Assembly: GCA_029202665.1 (NCBI GenBank) | Contig: CP119326.1 | Location: forward strand, 2,170,001 to 2,234,000 | Source of the DNA: Candidatus Brevundimonas colombiensis | Lineage (GTDB): Bacteria; Pseudomonadota; Alphaproteobacteria; Caulobacterales; Caulobacteraceae | Length of the DNA stretch: 64,000 bases | Direction of reading: 5' to 3' | Notes under the pieces: model-generated | What the model saw: the letters and a program-made list of their open reading frames with translations, nothing else | Told to the model about the DNA's origin: nothing | The model's database searches: none | Position numbers and translations under genes: made by a program | Shown: positions 51,629 to 60,680 of the stretch, in pieces | Position numbering within the stretch: position 1 is the stretch's first letter | How the letters are laid out: every line of letters begins with the position of its first letter

Positions 51629-53452
51629 ATGGATGACAAGACGGACGGACCGACGACGCTGACGGCGCTTGCGGACCTGGCGCGGCTGGTGGGGCGTTCC
51701 GGCGCGCCTCAGCTACGGCTGCGGCTGATCTCGGCCATCGCCCTGACGCTGGCGGGCAAGGGGCTGGGCGTTCTGGCGCCCCTGGTGCTGGGCGCTGCGG
51801 TCAATCGGTTGGCGGCGGGGCAGGGGGCGGCGGCGGCCGTCGGCTGGGGCTTCGCGGCCTTCGCGGTCGGATGGGCCCTGGTGCGGCTGCTGTCTGCGGT
51901 GTCGCCCCTGGCGTCGGACGTGGTGTTCGCCCCCGTGCGCGCCGCCGCCCAGCGCGCCACGGCGGCCGAGGCCTTCGCCCATGCGCTCAGCCTGTCGCTG
52001 GACTTCCACCAGACCAAACGGTCGGGCGCCCTGTCGCGGACCATGGATCGCGGCTCGCGGGCGGTGGACTTCCTGCTGCGCATCCTGGCCTTCAACCTGG
52101 TTCCCACCGGGGTCGAGCTGGTGCTGGCGGCGGCCGTTCTGGGCGGCAAATACGACTGGCGCTTCGCCGCCGTCGCCGTGGCGGTGGTGGTCGTCTACAC
52201 CATCGCCACCTTCGCCATGTCCAACTGGCGGCTGGAGCATCGGCGCATCATGAACGCCGCCGATTCCGAGGCCGCCGGCGTCTCGGTCGACGCCCTGTTG
52301 AACTATGAGACCGTCAAGTCGTTCGGGGCCGAGACCCGCGCGGCCCAGACCTATGAACGGGCGCTGGGCGACTATGCCGCGGCGTCGCTGAAGGCCAACA
52401 GTTCGCTGGCCATGCTGAACGGGATGCAGGCCCTTGTCATGAACCTGGGGCTGGGCGTCATGGCGGTGATGGCCGGGTTCGAGGCGGCGGCCGGACGGAT
52501 GGGGCCGGGGGATGTGACCGCCGCCGTCCTGATCATGATTTCGCTGTATGCGCCGCTGAACATCCTGGGCTTCGCCTATCGGGAAATCCGCCAGTCCTTC
52601 ATCGACATGGAGGAGATGCTGAAGGTGACGCGCCAGACGCCGCAGGTGGCGGATGCGAGGGACGCCGTCGCCCTGCCGCGCCCGGTCGATGCGCGCGGCG
52701 CCGCGGTGCGATTCGAACACGTCGGGTTCCGCCACGACGCCCGCGCCAACGGTTTGGAGGATGTCAGCTTCTTCGCCGCGCCCGGCACCACCACCGCTCT
52801 GGTCGGCCCGTCAGGGGCCGGCAAATCCACCATCGTCAAACTGGCCCTGCGCCTTCTGGACCCGCAGGAGGGGCGGGTGCTGATCGACGGTCATGACGCG
52901 CGTCAGGTGACCCAGGCGTCGCTGCGCGCGGCGGTCGCCCTGGTGCCGCAGGACGTGGCCCTGTTCAACGATACGCTGGCGGCCAATATCGCCTTCGCCC
53001 GTCCCGACGCCGACGAGGCGCAGGTCTGGGCGGCGGCCGAGGCGGCGGAGTTGGCCGGCTTCATCCGGGGCCTGCCCGAGGGAATGCAGACCAAGGTCGG
53101 GGAACGCGGACTGAAACTGTCGGGCGGCGAACGTCAGCGCGTCGGCATCGCCCGCGCCCTGCTGGCCGATCCCTGCATCCTGATCCTGGACGAGGCGACC
53201 AGCGCCCTGGACAGCCGCACCGAGGCGGCGATCCAGAAGACATTGCGCAAGGCCCGCAACGGCCGCACGACCCTGGTGGTCGCGCACCGACTGTCCACCG
53301 TGGCGGACGCCGATCAGATTCTGGTGCTGAAGGCCGGGCGGGTCGTCGAACGCGGCGCCCACCATGAGCTGGTGGCGCGTCAGGGCGGGGAATACGCCGC
53401 CCTGTGGAAGAAGCAGACCCGCGCCGGAAAGGCCGCTCAGCCCGCCGACTGA
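51629..53452 (+). CDS. Atm1-like ABC exporter (fused permease and ATPase)
   Basis: A 607-residue half-transporter with six membrane helices (about 20-320) and an ATPase. LNYETVKSFGAE in the permease is the hallmark of the Atm1/ABCB7 group, which exports glutathione-linked metal or sulphur compounds. Walker A GPSGAGKST (Lys399), signature LSGGERQRV, Walker B CILILDEATSALD and the H-loop AHRLST are complete. ATG 51629 is favoured because of a CAGG site 8 bases upstream and normal family length; the frame is open to 51539. Its end overlaps the convergent gene by 16 bases. Confidence 0.9.
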   Translation: MDDKTDGPTTLTALADLARLVGRSGAPQLRLRLISAIALTLAGKGLGVLAPLVLGAAVNRLAAGQGAAAAVGWGFAAFAVGWALVRLLSAVSPLASDVVFAPVRAAAQRATAAEAFAHALSLSLDFHQTKRSGALSRTMDRGSRAVDFLLRILAFNLVPTGVELVLAAAVLGGKYDWRFAAVAVAVVVVYTIATFAMSNWRLEHRRIMNAADSEAAGVSVDALLNYETVKSFGAETRAAQTYERALGDYAAASLKANSSLAMLNGMQALVMNLGLGVMAVMAGFEAAAGRMGPGDVTAAVLIMISLYAPLNILGFAYREIRQSFIDMEEMLKVTRQTPQVADARDAVALPRPVDARGAAVRFEHVGFRHDARANGLEDVSFFAAPGTTTALVGPSGAGKSTIVKLALRLLDPQEGRVLIDGHDARQVTQASLRAAVALVPQDVALFNDTLAANIAFARPDADEAQVWAAAEAAELAGFIRGLPEGMQTKVGERGLKLSGGERQRVGIARALLADPCILILDEATSALDSRTEAAIQKTLRKARNGRTTLVVAHRLSTVADADQILVLKAGRVVERGAHHELVARQGGEYAALWKKQTRAGKAAQPAD

Positions 53453-53916
53453 TCCGCAGGGGGCAGCTTGCGGCGCAGGACCTCGTGCAGATTGGTCAGG
53501 ATGGCCGTGCGGGCCCGAGCCTCTTCGGGCGGCAGGGACAGCAGCACCTTCATGGCCTGGGCGTGGACGGTGGCGATGCGCCAGTCGAAGCCGCCCTGGC
53601 GCGGCGCGGCGTCCAGCAGGTCGCACAGCCCCTTGGCCGCCGTGCACAGGTCGTCCATCGAAAAGGGACTGGCCGCGTCGATGATCTGGTTGGAGGCCGA
53701 ATAGGCCGCGTCCAGCCGCAGCGGTTCGATCTGGTCGGGATCGGGCCGGGCCAGCAGGACGGCGATGTTCTGGGTGATGATATCGCGCGCCTGCCCCTGC
53801 AGGGCGTCCAGGTTGGATTTGGCCTGGGCCAGGGCCATGCCGACGCTGATGCCGCCGGGACGATCCATCATTTCCGACAGGCGAGAGCGCTTCTGGTTGT
53901 GGGTGATGACGGTCAT
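53437..53916 (-). CDS. Hypothetical protein coupled to a response regulator
   Basis: A 159-residue helical protein that I do not recognise: MTVITHNQKRSRLSEMMDRPGGISV, then AQAKSNLDALQGQARDII, a central AASPFSMDDLCTAAKGLCDLLDAA, and a C-terminal helix to KLPPADQSAG. Its ATG overlaps the TGA of the response-regulator gene (ATGA), and GAGAGGG precedes it, so the two are co-translated and probably work together. A partner or effector in a chemotaxis-type pathway is inferred from this only. Confidence 0.75.
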   Translation of the reverse strand: MTVITHNQKRSRLSEMMDRPGGISVGMALAQAKSNLDALQGQARDIITQNIAVLLARPDPDQIEPLRLDAAYSASNQIIDAASPFSMDDLCTAAKGLCDLLDAAPRQGGFDWRIATVHAQAMKVLLSLPPEEARARTAILTNLHEVLRRKLPPADQSAG

Positions 53917-54464
53917 AGAGCCACCCTCTCTATCGCGGTCTTGCGGCGCAACATGTCCGCGCGACGTTCGACGCCGTCGTAATCGACATGGCGGAAGCGG
54001 CGATCCGGCCCCAGATAGTCGCCCACCTCCAGGAAGGGCCGGGTGTCGCGCGCCACCCACAGGATCCGCTCCAGCAGCAGCGCCGGACTGAAGGGTTTGG
54101 TGACGACGAAGTTGGCGCCGCAGTCGCGCGCCTCAGCCACCCGACCGCGCCGGATGTGGCTGGCGGTCATGATGACGGGAATGAAGGCGTTGGGATTGGG
54201 GCCGGATCGACGCAGCCAGCGGATCAGTTCGAACCCGTCGATGTCGGGCATGTCGGTGTCGAGGACCAGAAGATCGACGCTCTTTTCAGCCAGCAGCCGC
54301 TTGGCCTCGGCGCCGCTGCCGATGGCGAAGCTGGGCCGGATGCCGAAACCGGCCAGGGCGTTGGCCGTCAGCGTCAGCGAGAAGGGCGAATCATCGACGA
54401 CCATCGTCACCGCGCCCGCCAGGTTGAAGACGGCGCTGTCGCGCAGGGCCTCGCCGCCGCTCAC
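53913..54464 (-). CDS. Response regulator with C-terminal GPDRR motif
   Basis: A 183-residue receiver protein without a DNA-binding domain. Asp24/Asp25, phospho-acceptor Asp69 (VLDTDMPDIDG), Thr100 and Lys123 (VTKPFSP) are all in place. After the receiver, DYLGPDRRFRHVDYDGVERR forms a short basic tail seen in some alphaproteobacterial regulators. It likely signals by protein contact, perhaps with its co-translated downstream partner. Confidence 0.88.
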   Translation of the reverse strand: MSGGEALRDSAVFNLAGAVTMVVDDSPFSLTLTANALAGFGIRPSFAIGSGAEAKRLLAEKSVDLLVLDTDMPDIDGFELIRWLRRSGPNPNAFIPVIMTASHIRRGRVAEARDCGANFVVTKPFSPALLLERILWVARDTRPFLEVGDYLGPDRRFRHVDYDGVERRADMLRRKTAIERVAL

Positions 54465-54591
54465 GCCGCCTGACCCTGCATCGAAACCGCCGTCTTGATC
54501 ATGGCTGGTCGCGCGCCCCGTAACCGCTGTGAGTAGGGCGTCAGCCTGTCAGACGATGATGGACGCTGCGTTAACGCTGGCGCTTGGCGCT

Positions 54592-55539
54592 CTACAAGGC
54601 GCCGATGGCGTAGAAACGGTCGGCGCGCTGCTTCCTGATCTGCTGGGGCGACAGGCCGGCGAAGCCGCGCAGCTCCTCGGCCAGGACGTCGCCGACCCTG
54701 GCGATGGCGGCCGTGCGGTCGGTGTGGGCGCCGCCGGTCGGCTCCTCGATCAGCCGGTCCACGATCTTGAGCTGGATCAGGTCGGGGCCGGTGATCTTCA
54801 TCGCCATGGCCGCGTCCCTGGCCCGCGCGCCGTCGCGCCACAGGATGCCGGCCGCGCCCTCGGGCGAGATGACCGAATAGATCGAATGCTCCAGCATCAG
54901 CACGCGGCTGGCCGCCGCGATGGCGATGGCGCCGCCCGAACCGCCTTCGCCCGTGATGGTGGCGATGGAGGGCACGCCCAGCGTCAGGCAGCGCTCGGTC
55001 GAGCGGGCGATGGCCTCGGCCTGGCCGCGCTCCTCGGCGCCCAGGCCCGGATAGGCCCCGGCGGTGTCGATGAAGCTGAGCACCGGCAGGCCGAACTGCT
55101 CGGCCATGTCCATCAGGCGCACGGCCTTGCGGTATCCCTCGGGCCGCGCCATGCCGAAGTTGTGGGTGATGCGGGTCGCGGTGTCATGACCCTTTTCGTG
55201 GCCCATGATGACCACCGGCCGGCCGCGAAAACGCGCCAGACCGCCCAGGATGGCCTGGTCGTCGCCGAACTGACGGTCGCCGTGCAGTTCGTTCCAGTCG
55301 GTGAACAGCCCCTCGACGTAATCGATGAAGTGCGGCCGCTGCGGATGGCGCGCGACCTGGGTCTTCATCCAGGGGTCTAGACCGGCGTAGGTCTTCCTGC
55401 GCATCTGATCGGCCTTCTTGCGAAGGGCCTCGATCTCGCTGTCGAAGTCGCCCGAGGTGTCGGACAGCAGCGACAGTTCCTCGATCTTGGCTTCCAGATC
55501 GGCGATCGGCTTTTCGAAGTCGAGATAGTGCGTGGCCAT
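54592..55539 (-). CDS. accA: Acetyl-CoA carboxylase carboxyltransferase subunit alpha
   Basis: AccA (315 residues), with AccD, transfers the carboxyl group from biotin to acetyl-CoA to make malonyl-CoA, the first step of fatty-acid synthesis. MATHYLDFEKPIADLE, DWNELHGDRQFGDDQAI, GHEKGHDTATRI and SFIDTAGAYPG are diagnostic, as is ISPEGAAGILWRD. The start at 55539 gives the canonical N-terminus. It lies downstream of xerD, with hicBA in between. Confidence 0.96.
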   Translation of the reverse strand: MATHYLDFEKPIADLEAKIEELSLLSDTSGDFDSEIEALRKKADQMRRKTYAGLDPWMKTQVARHPQRPHFIDYVEGLFTDWNELHGDRQFGDDQAILGGLARFRGRPVVIMGHEKGHDTATRITHNFGMARPEGYRKAVRLMDMAEQFGLPVLSFIDTAGAYPGLGAEERGQAEAIARSTERCLTLGVPSIATITGEGGSGGAIAIAAASRVLMLEHSIYSVISPEGAAGILWRDGARARDAAMAMKITGPDLIQLKIVDRLIEEPTGGAHTDRTAAIARVGDVLAEELRGFAGLSPQQIRKQRADRFYAIGAL

Positions 55540-55630
55540 CAAGGCGTCCGGGAACTGCAAACGGGCGAAAGCGCCCCTGGGGGAAGGCGGGCGAAACTAG
55601 AGAGGTCGACGCCGCCGGGCAAGCGACGGT

Positions 55631-55822
55631 TCAGAAGGCCTTGGGCAAACCGGCCTGTTTGAGGATTTCATTGGCCGTGATCCGCATGGGTTTGGAGGGT
55701 ACGGTGACTTGGCGACCTGCTGTATTACGCCACTTTTCGTGACTGCCTTTGTCGCCTGGAACACGCTCGAAGCCGGCGTCTCTAAGGCGACGCGTCAGGT
55801 CACGGTAGTAGTCCTGAACCAT
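55631..55822 (-). CDS. hicA: HicA-family mRNA interferase toxin
   Basis: A 63-residue toxin that cleaves mRNA in ribosome-independent fashion. The dsRBD-like HicA fold is evident from LRDAGFERVPGDKGSHEKW with catalytic His28, VTVPSKP, and the terminal TANEILKQAGL. ATG 55822 is preferred over the preceding TTG. It lies 68 bases after its antitoxin gene on the same strand. Confidence 0.85.
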   Translation of the reverse strand: MVQDYYRDLTRRLRDAGFERVPGDKGSHEKWRNTAGRQVTVPSKPMRITANEILKQAGLPKAF

Positions 55823-55890
55823 CAATCCGCACCCAGAAGTCGAACCCGGAACCGATTCTCGCGCGGTCTGAAACGCCGCACCATCACAGG

Positions 55891-56115
55891 TCAGGCTGCA
55901 ACCAGATCAAGTTGCCGAGAGGCCTCGAAGCGAATGGCGACGGGTTCGTGGATATCCAGATTGGAGGCGAGAAGTTCGGGCGCGAAGTGCCGGATGAGAT
56001 CTTCGAACTCTTCCAACGTGTCGGTTTGAAGAACGAGGCCGGGAATGTCGGACTCGCTGTACCAGACGCTGGCCTCAGCGTCCCAGATCGCCCTGACATA
56101 GAATGAGTGCGCCAT
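55891..56115 (-). CDS. HicB-like antitoxin (DUF1902 type)
   Basis: A 74-residue protein: HSFYVRAIWDAEASVWYSESDIPGLVLQTDTLEEFEDLI is the HicB/DUF1902 fold, which occludes the HicA active site. There is no C-terminal ribbon-helix-helix DNA-binding domain, so autorepression, if any, must differ from longer HicB proteins. It precedes hicA and begins 17 bases from the xerD stop on the same strand. Confidence 0.8.
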   Translation of the reverse strand: MAHSFYVRAIWDAEASVWYSESDIPGLVLQTDTLEEFEDLIRHFAPELLASNLDIHEPVAIRFEASRQLDLVAA

Positions 56116-56132
56116 GGCCTGAATATGCGCCG

Positions 56133-57044
56133 TCAGTCCTCGCGCGCCAAGGGGTGGTTTTGGTGGACGACCTGGGCCAGGCGGTCTGTGGCGACGTGGG
56201 TGTAGATCTGGGTCGTGGCGATGTCGGCGTGGCCCAGAAGGGTCTGGACGATGCGAAGGTCCGCTCCGCCTTCCAGCAGGTGGGTGGCGAAGGCGTGGCG
56301 CAGGACGTGGGGGCTGACGCGGGCAGGATCGATGCCCGCCGTGATCGCGGCCTCGTCCAGCAGTTGGGCGAAGCGGCGCGGGGTCAGGTGGCCGGTGCGG
56401 CCGAACGAGGGGAACAGCCAGGGGCTGTCGGGCGCGTCGGGCGTTCGCGCCTTGCGCCTGGCGTCGCGGGCGGCTAGCCAGGCCTTGATCGCCTCGCGGG
56501 CGGCGGTGTTCAGGGGGGCCAGCCGTTCCTTGCCGCCCTTGCCGCGCACGATCAGATAGGCCGGATCGCGACGCACCGCCTCGACCTTGAGGCCCAGCAG
56601 TTCGGACACCCGCAGCCCTGAGGCGTAGGCCATCTCCACCAGGGCGACCAGACGCAGGCCCGCCGTCGCGTCGCGCGCGGCCGCCGCGGTCAGCAGGGCG
56701 TCGATTTCGGCGCGGGTCAGGACCTTGGGCAGGGAGCGACCCTGTTTGGGCGCGTCGAGGCGGCGTGACGGATCGTCGAGGCGCCAGCCCTCGGCCAGGG
56801 CGAAACGGTAGAACTGGCGCGAGGAGGATCGTCGGCGCGCGGCGGTGGCGGCCGACAGACCGCGCCGCGACAGGTCGGCGAACCAGGTCTCGACGGCCTC
56901 GGCGTCCGCGCCCATCAGGCCCCCGGCGTCCGAAAGGGCGGTCTCGGCGTCGGCCAGATCGCGGCCATAGGCCGACAGGGTGTGGGGCGAGGCGTCGCGC
57001 TCGACCGCCATCATCTCCAGAAAGGCCTCGATCTGGGGCGTCAT
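56133..57044 (-). CDS. xerD: Tyrosine recombinase XerD
   Basis: A 303-residue recombinase that resolves chromosome dimers at dif with XerC. An N-terminal SAM-like DNA-binding domain (1-100) is followed by the catalytic domain with Arg145, Lys172, His246, Arg249, His272 and Tyr281, all present (SGLRVSEL, GKGGKER, SPHVLRHAFATHL, LGHADI, TQIYTHV). XerC and XerD are hard to tell apart by eye; position opposite aroK favours XerD. Confidence 0.93.
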   Translation of the reverse strand: MTPQIEAFLEMMAVERDASPHTLSAYGRDLADAETALSDAGGLMGADAEAVETWFADLSRRGLSAATAARRRSSSRQFYRFALAEGWRLDDPSRRLDAPKQGRSLPKVLTRAEIDALLTAAAARDATAGLRLVALVEMAYASGLRVSELLGLKVEAVRRDPAYLIVRGKGGKERLAPLNTAAREAIKAWLAARDARRKARTPDAPDSPWLFPSFGRTGHLTPRRFAQLLDEAAITAGIDPARVSPHVLRHAFATHLLEGGADLRIVQTLLGHADIATTQIYTHVATDRLAQVVHQNHPLARED

Positions 57045-57169
57045 CGCACGATCCGCGCGCCGAACGGATGGCGCAAGGTCTGGCTTGGTGTAGAGGTTTC
57101 AGGGATCATGCCTGCCCGCGCCTTCGCCTTCGTCGTTCCGTTTACCGCCCGTTCCGCCGGAGCCGCCGG

Positions 57170-57736
57170 ATGAGGCGGCGCGCGAATCCGGGACCGAGCC
57201 GCACCATAGCCCTGGTCGGCCTGATGGGGGTGGGCAAATCGTCGGTGGGGCGACGTCTGGCCAACCGGCTGAAGCTGCCCTTCGCGGACGGGGACGTCGA
57301 GATCGAAGAGGCGGCCGGGATGACGGTGTCGGAAATCTTCGCCGCCCTGGGCGAGGAGGAGTTTCGGGCCGGGGAGGCGCGGGTAATCCGCCGCCTGCTG
57401 GAAGGACCGCCGATCGTCCTGGCCACCGGCGGCGGGGCGATGATGAACCCCGAGACGCGGGCGCTGCTGAAGGAGCGCGCCGACACCATCTGGCTGAGGG
57501 CCGATCTGGCCGTGATCGCCGAGCGGGTGGCGCGACGCGACACCCGGCCCCTGTTGCGCGGCAAGGACCCGTTGGAGGTGCTGACGACCTTGGCCGAGGT
57601 CCGCTATCCCATCTATGGCGAAGCGGACGTGACGGTCGATGTGGGCCACGGCTCGCACGGCCAGGCGGTCGACGCCATCCACAAGAACCTGCGCCGGCAC
57701 TGGCGCAACCGAAAGCGTGCGGAGACCCGGACATGA
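57170..57736 (+). CDS. aroK: Shikimate kinase
   Basis: A 188-residue enzyme that phosphorylates shikimate in aromatic amino-acid synthesis. P-loop GLMGVGKSSVG (Lys23), shikimate-binding DGDVEIEEAAG, FRAGEARVI and the LATGGGA glycine motif are present. ATG 57170 starts just before the kinase fold; the frame is open upstream but not conserved. Its TGA overlaps the aroB ATG (ATGA), the usual aroK-aroB coupling. Confidence 0.95.
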   Translation: MRRRANPGPSRTIALVGLMGVGKSSVGRRLANRLKLPFADGDVEIEEAAGMTVSEIFAALGEEEFRAGEARVIRRLLEGPPIVLATGGGAMMNPETRALLKERADTIWLRADLAVIAERVARRDTRPLLRGKDPLEVLTTLAEVRYPIYGEADVTVDVGHGSHGQAVDAIHKNLRRHWRNRKRAETRT

Positions 57737-58839
57737 CCACCCTTCCCGTGAGCGGCGGCGCCTTCGCCGCCTATGACGTCGTGGTTGGACGCGGCCTGCT
57801 GGCCCAGGCGGGCGCGCAGATCGCGCCGCTGGCGAAGGGGCGCACGGTGATCGTCACGGACGAGACGGTGGCGGCCATCCACGGCGCGGCCCTGGCCGGA
57901 TCGCTGGCGGCGGCGGGCGTGAGGACCGAGATGGTCGCCGTGCCGGCGGGTGAGGGGTCCAAGTCGTTCGTCCAGTTGGAGCGGGTGCTGGACCGGCTGC
58001 TGGAGATCGGGCTGGACCGCAAGGACGTGGTGGTGGCGCTGGGCGGCGGGGTCGTGGGCGATCTGGCCGGTCTGGCGGCGGCGCTCTATATGCGCGGCAT
58101 CGACTTCGTTCAGGTCCCCACGACCCTGCTGGCCCAGGTGGATTCGTCCGTGGGCGGCAAGACGGCCATCGACACGCCGCGCGGCAAGAACCTGGTCGGC
58201 GCCTTCCACCAGCCGCGTCTGGTGCTGGCCGATATCGATGTGCTGGCCACCCTGCCGGAGCGTCAGGTGCGCTCGGGCTGGGCCGAGGTGCTGAAGCACG
58301 GACTGATCTGCGACGCCGCCTTCTTCGACTGGCTGGCGGGCGAAGGGGCGGCGGGCGCGCGGGGCGATCCGGCGGCGCTGGAGCGGGCCGTGATCCGCTC
58401 GGTCGAGATCAAGAGCGCGGTGGTCGGCGAGGACGAGAAGGAGGCGGGGCGGCGCGCCCTGCTGAACCTGGGCCACACCTTCGGTCATGCGGTGGAGACC
58501 GAGGTCGGTTTCGACGAGGACGCCCTGGCGCACGGCGAGGCGGTGGCGCTGGGCTGCTGTATGGCGTTCCGCTATTCGGCGGCAGAGGGGCTGTGTTCGA
58601 CTGAGGATGTGGCGCGGGTCGAGACGGTGGTCGCGGCGGCGGGCCTGCCGACGCGGCTGGACCAGGCGGGAACATTCGCGGCGGATCGGCTGCTGGCCCT
58701 CATGGCGGGCGACAAGAAGGCCGAGGGCGGGGCGCTGACCCTGATCCTGACGCACGGGATCGGCCGGGCCTTCGTGGCCAAGGGCGTTGATGCGGCCAGG
58801 GTGCGGCGCTTCCTGATCGAGGAAGGCGCGACGGCGTGA
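57733..58839 (+). CDS. aroB: 3-Dehydroquinate synthase
   Basis: A 368-residue NAD- and zinc-dependent enzyme making 3-dehydroquinate from DAHP, second step of the shikimate pathway. GEGSKSFVQLERVLDRLLE, ALGGGVVGDLAGLAAA, QVPTTLLAQVDSSVGGKTAID and the zinc ligands in LNLGHTFGHAVE are typical. It is followed by a GNAT gene with overlapping start and stop. Confidence 0.96.
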   Translation: MTTLPVSGGAFAAYDVVVGRGLLAQAGAQIAPLAKGRTVIVTDETVAAIHGAALAGSLAAAGVRTEMVAVPAGEGSKSFVQLERVLDRLLEIGLDRKDVVVALGGGVVGDLAGLAAALYMRGIDFVQVPTTLLAQVDSSVGGKTAIDTPRGKNLVGAFHQPRLVLADIDVLATLPERQVRSGWAEVLKHGLICDAAFFDWLAGEGAAGARGDPAALERAVIRSVEIKSAVVGEDEKEAGRRALLNLGHTFGHAVETEVGFDEDALAHGEAVALGCCMAFRYSAAEGLCSTEDVARVETVVAAAGLPTRLDQAGTFAADRLLALMAGDKKAEGGALTLILTHGIGRAFVAKGVDAARVRRFLIEEGATA

Positions 58840-59426
58840 TGCAGATCGGCGCCGGGCCGCTGGAGGATCGGTTCGTGCGGCTGGAGCCGTTCGACGACGC
58901 TCTGCGGGCCGAGGTGAGGGCGGCCCTGGATTGCGACCCTGACGCCTGGGCGATCATGGTGGCGCCCGCCTGGGGCGAGCATTTCGACGGCTGGTGGGCG
59001 GCGGCGCTGGCGGCGATGCGGGCGGGGACACGGATCGCCTATGCGGTGCGGCAGCGGTCGGACGGGTCGGTAATCGGCACGACCAGCCTGTACGAGATCA
59101 ATCCCGCCCATCGCCGTTGCGAGATCGGCTCCACCTTCTATCGGCCCGAGGCGCGGGGCGGGGCGATCAATCCGGCGTGCAAGCGACTGTTGCTGGCTCA
59201 TGCCTTCGAGGCCGGGGCGGTGCGGGTCGAGATCATCACCGACGCCGTCAACACCCAGAGCCAGGCCGCCATCCTGAAGCTGGGCGCCAAGCCTGAAGGG
59301 GTACTGAGGAAGCACAAGACCACCTGGACCGGCCGGGCGCGCGACACCGCCATCTTCGCCGTCATCGACGACGACTGGCCCGCGGTCCGTGAAGGGCTGG
59401 ATCGGCGGCTGGCGGCGTTCGGCTAG
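58839..59426 (+). CDS. GNAT-family N-acetyltransferase (RimJ/RimL-like)
   Basis: A 195-residue acetyltransferase. GTTSLYEINPAHRRCEIGSTFYRPEARGG and INPACKRLLLAHAFE form the acetyl-CoA-binding region, and VNTQSQAAILKLGAKPEG is the C-terminal signature. ATG 58839 overlaps the aroB stop (TGATG). The family acetylates amino groups of proteins or small molecules; the target is unknown. It probably forms an operon with aroK-aroB. The TAG stop lies in repeat copy 3. Confidence 0.85.
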   Translation: MQIGAGPLEDRFVRLEPFDDALRAEVRAALDCDPDAWAIMVAPAWGEHFDGWWAAALAAMRAGTRIAYAVRQRSDGSVIGTTSLYEINPAHRRCEIGSTFYRPEARGGAINPACKRLLLAHAFEAGAVRVEIITDAVNTQSQAAILKLGAKPEGVLRKHKTTWTGRARDTAIFAVIDDDWPAVREGLDRRLAAFG

Positions 59427-59597
59427 GTCCTTCCAACGCGTCATTCCGGGGCTGAGCAAAGCGAAGAACCCGGAACCCAGGGGCCCCGTCAGCTTCGCTC
59501 TAAAGGCGATAGACGCCGGTTACGCGTTCCTGGCTTTCGGGTTCGTCCTTCGGACGTCCCGGAATGACGTTCGAGACTGAATGTCGATTGGACCTAG
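59423..59597. repeat. Palindromic intergenic element, copy 3 (175 bases)
   Basis: The right end ATGTCGATTGGACCTAG (59581-59597) matches 15 of 17 bases of the right end of copy 1. Inner inverted pair CGTCATTCCGGGG / CCCGGAATGACG (59439-59451 with 59558-59569). Left end CTAGGTCC at 59423. The element fills the gap between convergent genes, and its two terminal CTAG contain the TAG stops of both. Confidence 0.85.
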
Positions 59598-60640
59598 GCG
59601 CCCATTTCTCCAACCAGCGTCGCCACCAGGTCGGCGGCGGGCAGGGGGCGGGCCAGGGGCGCGCCCTGACCGGCCCACTGGGCGCCGAAGCCGAACTCGC
59701 CGACGGCCTTGGCGGCGGTGTTCAGGGCCTTTCCGGCGTCATAGGCGACCGGATAATCGGGCGGAACGGCGGCGGCCGTCGCGCCCCATTCGGTGAAGCG
59801 ATTGGCCAGACAGCGGGCGGGGCGGCCTGAGATAGCGCGGGTCATGACGGTGTGGAAGGCGGCCTCGCCGGTCAGGGCGGCGCGATAGGCGTCATCGGCC
59901 GCGCTCTCGGGGCAGGCGACGAAGGCGGTGCCCATCTGGACTGCAATGGCGCCCAGATCCAGGGCCGCGCGCACGCCGCGCCCGTCCATGACGCCGCCCG
60001 AGGCGATGACCGGCAGGCCCGCGCGGACGACCAGAAGGCGGGTCAGGGCCGCCATGCCCAGGCGGCTGTCCTCGGCCTCGGGATCGAACAGGCCGCGATG
60101 GCCGCCGGCCTCCCACCCCTGGGCCACCACGGCGTCGACCCCGGCCGCCTTGCAGGCCAGGGCCTCGTCCAGCGAAGTCGCGCTGGCCAGCAGCAGGCAG
60201 CCGGCCGCCTTCAGGGCGCGGATGCGGGCCGCGTCGGGCAGGCCGAAATGGAAGCTGACCACAGCAGGCGCATCGGCCAGCAGCCGGGCCAACAGGACGT
60301 CGTCATCGGCGAAGCTGCGATAGATCACGCCCAGACGGGTCGGCGGCGCGGCGCCCACCGCCGCGAACTGGGGCGTCAGGGCGTCAAGCCAGGCCGCCTC
60401 CCTGGCCGGGTCGCGGCGGGGCGCGGCGTGAACGAACAGATTGACGTTGAAAGGACGTTCGGTGAGGGCGCGGGTCTCGGCGATCATCCGGGCGGCCCCG
60501 TTCGCATCGACGGCGCCGACGGCGATGGAGCCCAGGGCGCCGGCGTCGGACACGGCCGCCGCCATCCGGGGCGTGGAGACGCCCGCCATCGGGGCCTGGA
60601 TGATGGGGACGGACAGTCCGAGGCGGTCGATCAGCGACAT
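59594..60640 (-). CDS. Nitronate monooxygenase (2-nitropropane dioxygenase family)
   Basis: A 348-residue FMN-dependent TIM-barrel enzyme that oxidises alkyl nitronates. MSLIDRLGLSVPIIQAPMAGVSTP, AVVAQGWEAGGHRGLF (with the likely catalytic His), VIASGGVMDGRGV and AIAVQMGTAFVACPES are diagnostic. ATG 60640 gives the conserved start; the frame is open upstream. TAG stop in repeat copy 3. Confidence 0.92.
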   Translation of the reverse strand: MSLIDRLGLSVPIIQAPMAGVSTPRMAAAVSDAGALGSIAVGAVDANGAARMIAETRALTERPFNVNLFVHAAPRRDPAREAAWLDALTPQFAAVGAAPPTRLGVIYRSFADDDVLLARLLADAPAVVSFHFGLPDAARIRALKAAGCLLLASATSLDEALACKAAGVDAVVAQGWEAGGHRGLFDPEAEDSRLGMAALTRLLVVRAGLPVIASGGVMDGRGVRAALDLGAIAVQMGTAFVACPESAADDAYRAALTGEAAFHTVMTRAISGRPARCLANRFTEWGATAAAVPPDYPVAYDAGKALNTAAKAVGEFGFGAQWAGQGAPLARPLPAADLVATLVGEMGA

Positions 60641-60680
60641 GGCCTGGAGTTGGGCGCCGAGGGCGCGCGTCGCAACCGGC

